From an uncultured Bacteroidota bacterium (GTDB lineage Bacteria > Bacteroidota > Bacteroidia > Chitinophagales > Chitinophagaceae): a stretch of DNA of 13,186 bases. The DNA is taken from the NCBI GenBank assembly GCA_903825065.1, contig CAIJZG010000295.1, positions 1-13,186 of the forward strand, in the 5' to 3' direction. The first letter of the stretch is position 1; every line of letters starts with the position of its first letter. Under the pieces are notes generated by a model. That model did not search any database. It was not told where the DNA came from and saw nothing but the letters and a program-made list of their open reading frames with translations. Of the stretch, positions 6,637 through 13,186 are shown piece by piece. Both the position numbers and the translations under genes were made by a program.

Positions 6637-9600
6637 ATGTTATTGATTAAGCGCCTTATATTAATTTTCAGTTGCTCCTCTTTAGCTTTTATTGCAAAAG
6701 CGCAAACGGATACAACATTTTGGTTTGGGGCACCTGCCATTACACATACTCATGCAAATGCACCCATATTGATTCGCTTTTCAGCTTATGCAAAAACAGC
6801 AGATGTTACCATCAGTATGCCTGCAAATCCTTCCTTTCAACCAATTACTTTTACACTAAATGCAAATACCACTATCACAAAAGACTTAACCCAATTTTTA
6901 AGTATTGTAGAATCAAAACCTGAAAATACGGCTTTAAAAAATGGCTTAAAAATCACAGCCAGCAATAAAATTTCAGCTTATTACGAAGTAGATGGAATGA
7001 GTGGTGTAAATTATTTAAACCCCGAAATTTTTACATTAAAGGGAGCAGCGGGTTTAGGAACAAAATTTATGATTCCCGGTCAAAATACTTTCGATAATAT
7101 ACCCATTAACTCAGGCCCCAATCCTATTTTACCACATAATGGATTTGTAATCGTAGCCACTCAAAACAATACAGTGGTTAACATTACTCCAAGTCAAGAT
7201 GCAGTTGGTCATCCAAAGGGTCAACTTTTTTCAATTACCCTTCAACAAGGAGAGTCCTACAGTGTTATTGCAAGTAATCTTTCAGGACCACAACATTTGG
7301 TGGGTAGTGTGGTAAATTCAAATTTGCCTGTTTGCGTAACTGTATATGATGATAGTATCGGAATACTTGGAGGTAATTTTGATCTTGTAGGAGATCAAAT
7401 TGTATCAGAAGACATTATTGGAAACGAATACATCATGGTTAAAGGCGATTTAGTAATCAATAGTGTTTCTCAGGATTACTTTTATGTATTGGCAACTGTT
7501 GATGGAACCGTTATAACTATGGATGGAGTTACTGTTGGAGTACCGCTTAATCGAGGACAAATTTATTCTGGAAAATTAGCAAACTCTAGCACCTATATTA
7601 AAACGTCTCAACCTGTATACGTAAATCAACTTACTGGTACCGGAGGTGAAATGGCCTCTACTAATTTACCAAGTATACACTGTACTGGCTCTCAAGATGT
7701 TTCTTTTGTAAGACCACTTAGTGGTCAATTTGATTTAGCACTTTTATGTAAGGCAGGTGATATTGGAAGTTTTTTATTAAATGGAAATCCGAGTATAACA
7801 CCTAGTATGTTTTCCCCTGTTACTGCTAATCCTGCATGGATGTTTGCAAAAATATCTGAATACAGTATACCCTCTCCAGGTATTCAAGTGGGGGTTCCCA
7901 CAAATATTGCAAATACTACCGGCTTTTTTCATCTTGGTTTTTTTAATGGAGTTGGTGGTGGAAGCGTAATGGGTTATTTCTCAGACTATGCAACAATTAC
8001 CTTAAACCCTAAAATAAGTGGTATACAATGTATTGGGAATAATTTAATACTTCATTCAAATGAAGTATCTAGTGCTTCTTATTTGTGGACAGGCCCAAAT
8101 AGTTTTACATCAAATAATGCTTCTGATACTATTAAAAATATTACAAGTAACCAGGCAGGTACCTATTTTATCAATACTACTATTCTGGGGTGCCCCACTT
8201 TTAAAGATAGTGTACAAATAAAATTGAACCCCCTACCAACTGCTACCATCTCAACAAAGGATAGTATTTGCTTGGGTAAGACAACAGCTCTTTCCATTGC
8301 ATTTTCAGGAACTGCGCCATGGACTTTCAGTATTTTTGATGGCACAAAATATGATACTATTCAAAATATAAATGCGGTACCCTATACTTTAACTGTTAGC
8401 CCATTAGTTAAAACAATTTATACTTTACAGAAAATTACGGATAGCAATTTCTGCTCAACCGATATCAATACAGGTTTAAATATTTCAAGTACGGTAAATA
8501 TCTATCCCCAACCAACAGCAAATTTTTCTTTGTCCTCTCCTTTGTGTGAAACAAGGGAAGTTTTATTCACTGATCAATCAACAGCAGGAGCAGGAAATAT
8601 AATCCGATGGAATTGGGACTTTAAAGATGGAACGATAAAGGACACGCTTAATGGAAGCCCATTTAAAAAAGCATTTGCAAATTATGGTACTTACCCTGTT
8701 AGATTGATGGTAGAAACAGATAAAGGCTGCAAAAGTGATACTACTATTTCCAATATTAAAATTAACCCATTGCCAAATGTGGGATTTGTTTTGCCAGAAG
8801 TTTGTGTTACAGATGGCACCGCAACTTTTACTGATACCAGTTCCATTGCAGATGGTAGTCAATCTCAATTTACCTGGAGCTGGACAATTTTTCCTGGCAC
8901 CAATCATCATGTTCAACCGGTTTTTGTAAATGCAGCTGCGCAAAATGCAAAAGTGCTGGTAACAAAAGAAGACTACTATAATACCATGTTGAAAGTAACC
9001 AGTAAAGATGGATGTACTGATTCTTTAATGCAACAATTTACTGTAAACGGACCAACGCCGAAAGCTAGTTTTGTGGTACAAAAAATGGACAGTTTATGTA
9101 GTAGTGATTTCACAAGAATTCTAAACACTTCTACTGTTGATTTTGGAAATGTAACAAAACTTGATATTTATTGGGACGCAATAAATGCACCTACTATTAA
9201 AACAACTGATCAAAATCCAAGTAACGGCTCTTTATATGCTAATTGGTATCCTAATTTGCCTACTCCAGCTACAAAAACCTATACTGTAAAACTTACCGCT
9301 TATTCTGGGAATGCAGCAACTTGTCAAAATAGCAGCACCCAAATCATTACAGTCTATCCCCAACCAAAAGCAGACTTTTCGAGTTCTGCAGTTGAAATAT
9401 GCGCTAATAATAGCATACAGTTTACAGACCTAAGCAATGGAATAACAAGTGCAATAAATAAGTGGAATTGGAATTCCGGAAATATGATTTTATCCACTAA
9501 TCAAAATCCGCTTTTAAAATTTAGTGACTCGGGAAATATTCAAGTTAATTTATTTGTAACGAATGTTCAAGGTTGTAATAGTGATACTGCATTCAAAAAT

Positions 9601-10119
9601 ATTCTGGTGGATCCCAACCCGGTTTTAATCATGAGCCCATCAAGAACAATTTTAGAAGGGGCTTCCGTGAGTTTAGATCCACAATTTATATATGGTACTC
9701 AATTAAGTTATTTGTGGACGCCATCACAGTTTCTAAATTCAGATAATATAAAAGCGCCTATTGCTACGCCTACAAATGATATCACTTATCAATTATTGGT
9801 AACTGGAATTGGTGGTTGCTCCATATCCGATAATATATTTATAAAAGTACTAAAGAACCCTGTGATCCCAAATGCATTCTCACCAAATGGAGACGGTATC
9901 AATGATCTTTGGATAATCCAATACCTCGATTCCTATCAAGGGGCCACGGTTGATGTATTTAATCGCTATGGACAAAAAGTGTATAGTTCATTGGGTTATG
10001 CGAATCCCTGGAATGGAAAATACAATGGAAAAACACTTCCTGTTGGAACCTACTATTATATCATCAACCCTAAAAATGGAAGACAAATCTTAAGCGGTTC
10101 TGTTACCATTATATTATAA
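6637..10119 (+). CDS. Secreted multidomain surface protein: IgGFc-binding-like, Ig/PKD modules, type IX (type B) sorting domain
   Basis: 1160 residues. A signal peptide (MLLIKR, hydrophobic 7-20, probable cleavage AKA|Q after 22) leads into the periplasm. Residues about 30-450 resemble the IgGFc-binding N-terminal domain (conserved GFVIVATQNNTVVNITP and QQGESYSVIAS segments). Then come Ig-like modules (about 453-535 and 536-625), PKD-like modules starting near 626, 711, 806 and 907, each with a PxAxF or similar beta-strand entry and paired Cys, and another Ig-like module (about 991-1075). The last about 85 residues (NAFSPNGDGINDLW, VFNRYGQKVY, PWNGKYNGKTLPVGTYYY) are the gliding motility-associated CHU_C domain, a type B sorting signal of the type IX secretion system. 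The protein is therefore probably surface-attached or released, with an adhesive or scaffold role; ligand unknown. No Shine-Dalgarno is seen before the ATG. It is convergent with murA, 5 bases apart. Confidence 0.9.
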   Translation: MLLIKRLILIFSCSSLAFIAKAQTDTTFWFGAPAITHTHANAPILIRFSAYAKTADVTISMPANPSFQPITFTLNANTTITKDLTQFLSIVESKPENTALKNGLKITASNKISAYYEVDGMSGVNYLNPEIFTLKGAAGLGTKFMIPGQNTFDNIPINSGPNPILPHNGFVIVATQNNTVVNITPSQDAVGHPKGQLFSITLQQGESYSVIASNLSGPQHLVGSVVNSNLPVCVTVYDDSIGILGGNFDLVGDQIVSEDIIGNEYIMVKGDLVINSVSQDYFYVLATVDGTVITMDGVTVGVPLNRGQIYSGKLANSSTYIKTSQPVYVNQLTGTGGEMASTNLPSIHCTGSQDVSFVRPLSGQFDLALLCKAGDIGSFLLNGNPSITPSMFSPVTANPAWMFAKISEYSIPSPGIQVGVPTNIANTTGFFHLGFFNGVGGGSVMGYFSDYATITLNPKISGIQCIGNNLILHSNEVSSASYLWTGPNSFTSNNASDTIKNITSNQAGTYFINTTILGCPTFKDSVQIKLNPLPTATISTKDSICLGKTTALSIAFSGTAPWTFSIFDGTKYDTIQNINAVPYTLTVSPLVKTIYTLQKITDSNFCSTDINTGLNISSTVNIYPQPTANFSLSSPLCETREVLFTDQSTAGAGNIIRWNWDFKDGTIKDTLNGSPFKKAFANYGTYPVRLMVETDKGCKSDTTISNIKINPLPNVGFVLPEVCVTDGTATFTDTSSIADGSQSQFTWSWTIFPGTNHHVQPVFVNAAAQNAKVLVTKEDYYNTMLKVTSKDGCTDSLMQQFTVNGPTPKASFVVQKMDSLCSSDFTRILNTSTVDFGNVTKLDIYWDAINAPTIKTTDQNPSNGSLYANWYPNLPTPATKTYTVKLTAYSGNAATCQNSSTQIITVYPQPKADFSSSAVEICANNSIQFTDLSNGITSAINKWNWNSGNMILSTNQNPLLKFSDSGNIQVNLFVTNVQGCNSDTAFKNILVDPNPVLIMSPSRTILEGASVSLDPQFIYGTQLSYLWTPSQFLNSDNIKAPIATPTNDITYQLLVTGIGGCSISDNIFIKVLKNPVIPNAFSPNGDGINDLWIIQYLDSYQGATVDVFNRYGQKVYSSLGYANPWNGKYNGKTLPVGTYYYIINPKNGRQILSGSVTIIL
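8501..8528 (+). repeat. Intragenic direct repeat, copy 1 (PKD module entry)
   Basis: A 28-base stretch encoding the module junction YPQPTANFS. It matches 9353-9380 at 25 of 28 positions and in the same frame, marking the first strand of two PKD-like modules of the surface protein. The similarity is higher than between the rest of the two modules. Confidence 0.7.
9353..9380 (+). repeat. Intragenic direct repeat, copy 2 (PKD module entry)
   Basis: Second copy of the 28-base repeat, encoding YPQPKADFS at the start of the module near residue 907. The three differences from 8501-8528 are single substitutions with no gap. It points to module duplication or recombination inside the gene. Confidence 0.7.
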
Positions 10120-10124
10120 CTCCA

Positions 10125-11435
10125 TTAATAGGCTACCCGCTTAATATCAGCACCTAAGTTGCGTAAACGTTCATCAATAAATTGATACCCCCGATCAATC
10201 TGTTCAATATTTTGTATGATACTTTTCCCCTCGGCACTTAATGCAGCAATCAACAATGCTTGCCCTGCGCGTATATCAGGGCTACTCATGGTAATCCCTC
10301 TTAGAGCCTGTTTTCTTCCAAGGCCTATGACTGTTGCACGATGTGGATCACATAGAATAATCTGTGCGCCCATATCAATCAATTTATCTACAAAAAACAA
10401 TCTGCTTTCAAACATTTTCTGATGTACTAATACACTTCCAATCGCTTGAGTTGCTACTACTAAAACAATGCTCAAAAGGTCAGGTGTAAATCCAGGCCAT
10501 GGATGATCATAAATGGTAAGGATACCCCCATCCATATAGGTTTGTATTTCATAAGTTTCTTGCGCAGGTATATAAATATCATCGCCTTTAATCTCTAGCT
10601 TAATTCCTAATTGCTGAAACTTTTCTGGTATCACACCCAAATTTGCTACACCAGCATTTTTGATGGTTAGTTCACTTTGTGTCATGGCTGCAAGTCCAAT
10701 GAAACTTCCTATTTCAATCATATCAGGCAACATCTGGTGATTAGTTCCATTTAATTTTTCTACTCCTTCTACAATTAATAAGTTACTACTGATTCCACTG
10801 ATCTTAGCGCCCATGCGATTTAGCATTTTGCATAATTGCTGTATATAAGGTTCGCATGCTGCATTATAAATAGTAGTAGTTCCTTCAGCTAAAACAGCTG
10901 CCATCAATATATTGGCCGTACCTGTTACAGAAGGTTCATCTAAGCACATAAAACAACCATGCAACCTGGGAGAACTAAGTTTAAAACAACTGTGCAAATC
11001 ATCATATTCAAATTTTGCACCTAATTTTTCAAATCCAATGATATGTGTATCAAGTCTTCTTCTTCCAATTTTATCACCTCCTGGTTTTGGAATATACGCT
11101 CTGTGAAAACGCGCTAACATCGGCCCGGCAAGCATTACACTGCCTCTTAATTTTCCACCCTTTTTTCTAAATGCTTCCGAAGCAAGAAAGTCGATATCGA
11201 TATCATCAGCCTGAAACTCACAGGTATCACGTGAAATACGATTTGTTTTTACGCCAATATCTTCCAATAATTCAATCAATAAATTAACATCAAGTATATC
11301 TGGGATATTGGTGACGGTAACTTTCTCTGCAGTTAATAATACAGCTGATATAATTTGAAGCGCTTCGTTCTTAGCACCTTGCGGCGTGATATCGCCTTTT
11401 AATTTATTACCACCAATTACTTCGAAGGAATTCAT
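10125..11435 (-). CDS. murA: UDP-N-acetylglucosamine 1-carboxyvinyltransferase (MurA) with Asp at the fosfomycin-target position
   Basis: MurA is the cytoplasmic enzyme of the first committed step of peptidoglycan synthesis, transferring enolpyruvate from PEP to UDP-GlcNAc. The 436-residue length is normal for the family. Seen: GAKNEA with Lys22 and Asn23 (substrate/catalytic pair in E. coli MurA), the GPMLARF segment, the active-site loop PGGDKIGRRRLDTH (118-131), PGFTPD with Asp319 (matching the catalytic base), and DIRAGQALL with Arg389 (matching E. coli Arg397). In the loop the usual Cys (E. coli Cys115) is Asp121. In mycobacteria and chlamydiae the same change makes MurA insensitive to fosfomycin while it stays active. 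The gene follows the DUF4290 gene on the same strand behind a terminator, and has its own candidate promoter at 11465-11472 with a leader of about 20-30 bases. The start ATG at 11435 gives the standard MNSFEVIGG N-terminus. Confidence 0.96.
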   Translation of the reverse strand: MNSFEVIGGNKLKGDITPQGAKNEALQIISAVLLTAEKVTVTNIPDILDVNLLIELLEDIGVKTNRISRDTCEFQADDIDIDFLASEAFRKKGGKLRGSVMLAGPMLARFHRAYIPKPGGDKIGRRRLDTHIIGFEKLGAKFEYDDLHSCFKLSSPRLHGCFMCLDEPSVTGTANILMAAVLAEGTTTIYNAACEPYIQQLCKMLNRMGAKISGISSNLLIVEGVEKLNGTNHQMLPDMIEIGSFIGLAAMTQSELTIKNAGVANLGVIPEKFQQLGIKLEIKGDDIYIPAQETYEIQTYMDGGILTIYDHPWPGFTPDLLSIVLVVATQAIGSVLVHQKMFESRLFFVDKLIDMGAQIILCDPHRATVIGLGRKQALRGITMSSPDIRAGQALLIAALSAEGKSIIQNIEQIDRGYQFIDERLRNLGADIKRVAY

Positions 11436-11464
11436 AATGTTGGAATTGTTAATCTATAATTATA

Positions 11465-11472
11465 CAAACTTA
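11465..11472 (-). promoter_or_regulatory. Candidate -7 promoter box of murA
   Basis: TAAGTTTG on the minus strand matches TAnnTTTG exactly. It is 29 bases upstream of the murA ATG and only 6 bases past the T-run of the preceding terminator, so murA can be transcribed on its own. No clear -33 TTTG element is seen; the upstream spacer falls in the terminator hairpin. Confidence 0.5.
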
Positions 11473-11478
11473 CGCAAC

Positions 11479-11507
11479 AAAAAAGCATCGAATAACGATG
11501 CTTTTTT
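11479..11507 (-). terminator. Intrinsic terminator of the DUF4290 gene
   Basis: A perfect inverted repeat: arm AAAAAAGCATCG (11479-11490), 5-base loop, arm CGATGCTTTTTT (11496-11507). Read on the minus strand it is a GCATCG/CGATGC stem with six T residues, placed 31 bases after the DUF4290 stop. The symmetric A/T flanks mean it could also work on the plus strand, but no plus-strand gene ends nearby. Confidence 0.85.
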
Positions 11508-11537
11508 AGTTCATTTCAAATCAACTATTCGTAAGAT

Positions 11538-12311
11538 TTAATATCTCTTTTTAAACTGCCCACCTCTTGAATCAGGTCTGCCACCATTATTCGTTCCACT
11601 GCGTTGTCCACCCTGGCTGCTCTGACCATTGCGATTATTATTGTTATTTGGTCGACCGCCATTTCTTTGACCACCTTGAGCATTTCTATTATTATTAGAC
11701 CTGCCACCAAAATTTTGTTGCCAGCGACCACCCCCATTATTAGGTCTATAATCATCACGCTCAAAATTCTGATTGCGATGTTTGATATATGGTGTATTAC
11801 TAAATTCTAATTCTCCTCCAGTAATGCTATTGAGTTCACTTCTTATAGAATCGTCGTGTACTAATTCTTTGTGCCAGTTACTATATGCCAACTTCATGTA
11901 ATAGGCAATAGCATGTGCAAAGCCAGCTTTTTTCTCTGGATCTTCTTCCTTCAAAGCCTTGTCAATCACCACTTCCAGATTTTTACCCAAGTGTGCATAC
12001 TTAGGGTGACGTTTCGGATAAGGTATAGGATCTGGCTTTTGCTTGTAGGTTTCTTTTTGAGGAATCGGATAGGGACTATCTACCTCCAACTTGAAATCGC
12101 TAATGAAAAATAAGTGATCCCAAAGTTTATGCCGGAAGTCTTCTACATTCTTTAAATGGGGATTTAAAAATCCCATTAATTCAATCACAGCTTGAGCTTG
12201 CTGCTGTCTTTTCTCACGGTCCTCTATAGTTAATAAATACTCCACCATCTTCTGTACGTGGCGGCCGTATTCCTTCATTCCTAAATAGTTTCTATCTGTA
12301 TTATATTCCAT
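11538..12311 (-). CDS. DUF4290 family protein with disordered Asn/Gly/Arg/Gln-rich tail
   Basis: A Bacteroidota-specific family of unknown function, 257 residues from the chosen start. The N-terminal part (MEYNTDRNYLGMKEYGRHVQ, continuing to about residue 170) carries the DUF4290 pattern: YGR, MVEYLL, FLNPHLK, FRHKLWDHLF, YPIP, YPKRHPKYAHLG and an AYYMKLAYSNWHKE helix. Residues about 179-257 are low complexity, with repeated GGR, GGQR and NNN units and a basic FKKRY end; this looks disordered and resembles RGG-type nucleic-acid-binding tails. The longest frame begins at a TTG (12350) that lies upstream of the candidate promoter box, so it is unlikely. ATG 12311 matches the family N-terminus; ATG 12329 is possible. 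The gene precedes murA, a neighbourhood that I recall as common in Bacteroidota, which hints at an envelope or growth-related role, not proven. Confidence 0.85.
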   Translation of the reverse strand: MEYNTDRNYLGMKEYGRHVQKMVEYLLTIEDREKRQQQAQAVIELMGFLNPHLKNVEDFRHKLWDHLFFISDFKLEVDSPYPIPQKETYKQKPDPIPYPKRHPKYAHLGKNLEVVIDKALKEEDPEKKAGFAHAIAYYMKLAYSNWHKELVHDDSIRSELNSITGGELEFSNTPYIKHRNQNFERDDYRPNNGGGRWQQNFGGRSNNNRNAQGGQRNGGRPNNNNNRNGQSSQGGQRSGTNNGGRPDSRGGQFKKRY

Positions 12312-12332
12312 CTGATCATTCAAATTCATATA

Positions 12333-12340
12333 CAAATGTA
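12333..12340 (-). promoter_or_regulatory. Candidate -7 promoter box of the DUF4290 gene
   Basis: TACATTTG on the minus strand matches TAnnTTTG exactly. It lies 21 bases before the ATG at 12311 and 3 bases before the ATG at 12329. It therefore favours the 12311 start and argues against the TTG at 12350, which would be upstream of the transcript start. No clear -33 box is seen. Confidence 0.5.
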
Positions 12341-12447
12341 CAGAAAGCAAGCTATTAGTGGAACTTTTGTGCGTTTCAGTAAAAGCGACCCAAAAATTTC
12401 CAAAATGAGGGTTTTAGGAACTATCGCAGAAACTTGAATTCAATCAT

Positions 12448-12455
12448 TATCTTCG
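12448..12455 (+). promoter_or_regulatory. Candidate -7 promoter box of pheS
   Basis: TATCTTCG matches TAnnTTTG at all but one position and is followed by CACA and the pheS ATG. Box and spacing closely resemble the ABC ATPase promoter (TATCTTTG, AACA, ATG). No convincing -33 element or Shine-Dalgarno sequence is seen. Confidence 0.4.
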
Positions 12456-12459
12456 CACA

Positions 12460-13186
12460 ATGGAATCGTTACTGCAAAAAATAGAGGAGTTCAAGCAAGA
12501 AGTAGCTGCTGCCGAAGCAAATACTGCCGAATTAGTGGAAGCCTTTCGTATCAAATATTTGGGTACCAAGGGTTTGGTGAAATCTGTGATGGGCGAAATG
12601 AAATCTGTTCCTAATGAGCATAAGAAAGCATTTGGTCAGGTTTTAAACGATTTTAAACTATTTGTAGAAAGCAAATTTGATACTTTAAAAGAAAATGCCG
12701 TTGGCGGTTCCGAGGTTTCTGGAAAGGCAATCGATCTCTCTTTACCTGGTGACCCTATAGCAGTTGGCGCGCGGCATCCGTTGAATATTGTTCGCAATCA
12801 GATTGTATCTATTTTTCAACGTTTAGGTTTTGCAGTAGCCGAAGGTCCTGAAATTGAGGACGACTGGCACAATTTCGGTGCTATGAATTTACCAGAAGAT
12901 CATCCTGCCCGTGATATGCAGGATACTTTTTATATCAATCAAGACCCTGCCTGGTTATTAAGAACACATACCAGTAGCGTGCAAGCGAGGGTAATGGAAA
13001 CACAAAAGCCACCTATTAGAGTGATTTGTCCGGGCCGTGTTTATCGTAACGAAACCATTTCAGCTCGTGCACACTGCTTCTTTCATCAGGTGGAAGGATT
13101 ATATATAGATGAGAATGTGAGCTTCGCTGATTTGAAACAAACCTTGTATTTCTTTGTACAAGAGATGTTTGGTAAAGATGTAAAAG
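12460..13186 (+). CDS. pheS: Phenylalanine--tRNA ligase alpha subunit, partial (C-terminus outside window)
   Basis: PheS forms the catalytic part of the cytoplasmic PheS2PheT2 enzyme that charges tRNA-Phe. The first 242 codons are present. Residues about 1-85 are the N-terminal coiled-coil tRNA-binding arm (with RIKYLGTKG at 30-38). The class II synthetase core then begins: HPLNIVRNQI (106-115), HPARDMQDTFYI (148-159), LLRTHTSSVQ (166-175), and motif 2 GRVYRNE (192-198) continuing to FFHQVEGL (207-214). The ATG at 12460 gives an N-terminus of normal family length. It is divergent from the DUF4290 gene across about 148 bases with back-to-back candidate promoters. The reading frame is intact up to the right edge. 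Confidence 0.96.
   Translation, partial: MESLLQKIEEFKQEVAAAEANTAELVEAFRIKYLGTKGLVKSVMGEMKSVPNEHKKAFGQVLNDFKLFVESKFDTLKENAVGGSEVSGKAIDLSLPGDPIAVGARHPLNIVRNQIVSIFQRLGFAVAEGPEIEDDWHNFGAMNLPEDHPARDMQDTFYINQDPAWLLRTHTSSVQARVMETQKPPIRVICPGRVYRNETISARAHCFFHQVEGLYIDENVSFADLKQTLYFFVQEMFGKDVK

Noticed and set aside
8578..8943. 121-codon open frame antisense to the surface protein
   Set aside because: No recognisable domain; it lies wholly within a well-supported gene and looks like a chance open frame.
10111..10135. Possible terminator hairpin between the surface protein gene and murA
   Set aside because: Only short AT pairings around the 5-base gap, with no GC stem and no T-run.
11525..11764. 79-codon frame on the minus strand overlapping the DUF4290 tail
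   Set aside because: It is an alternative reading of the low-complexity repeat region, rich in Ile/Met/Val from shifted Asn/Gly codons, with no family similarity.
12312..12350. TTG-initiated longer form of the DUF4290 protein
   Set aside because: The extension covers the candidate promoter box at 12333-12340 and does not fit the family N-terminus.

Overview
The window reads as chromosomal DNA of a Bacteroidota bacterium, probably of the Chitinophagaceae/Cytophaga-like type. Support comes from AT-rich sequence, a secreted protein ending in the CHU_C/type B sorting domain of the type IX secretion system, a DUF4290 gene beside murA, promoter-like TAnnTTTG boxes typical of the phylum, and few Shine-Dalgarno sequences. 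Coding density is very high and the genes look like ordinary vertically inherited genes. I see no insertion sequence, phage gene, tRNA, rRNA or CRISPR array.

Region 1 (1-3229, minus strand) is a tight four-gene operon, transcribed pxpB, pxpC, pxpA, then an NRAMP-like membrane transporter that runs off the left edge. PxpABC is the ATP-dependent prokaryotic 5-oxoprolinase that turns 5-oxoproline (pyroglutamate) into glutamate. The transporter has lost both metal-binding signatures of true NRAMP proteins, so it may bring in the organic substrate rather than a metal. Region 2 (3325-4302, plus) is a stand-alone ABC ATPase, divergent from the operon and without a permease beside it. Region 3 (4309-6453, minus) is a lipoprotein PQQ-dependent dehydrogenase with a cytochrome c domain set inside its beta-propeller.

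Region 4 (6637-10119, plus) is a 1160-residue secreted surface protein: an IgGFc-binding-like N-terminal part, Ig/PKD-like modules and a type IX sorting tail. Region 5 (10125-12311, minus) holds murA and the DUF4290 gene, separated by a clear intrinsic terminator with a candidate murA promoter right behind it. This MurA has Asp where the usual fosfomycin target Cys sits. Region 6 (12460-13186, plus) is the 5' part of pheS.

Nothing here is a clearly new multi-gene system. The best leads are the 5-oxoprolinase-linked transporter with a rebuilt substrate site, the MurA active-site Asp, and a promoter-box-to-start-codon spacing so short at several genes that leaderless transcripts are likely.
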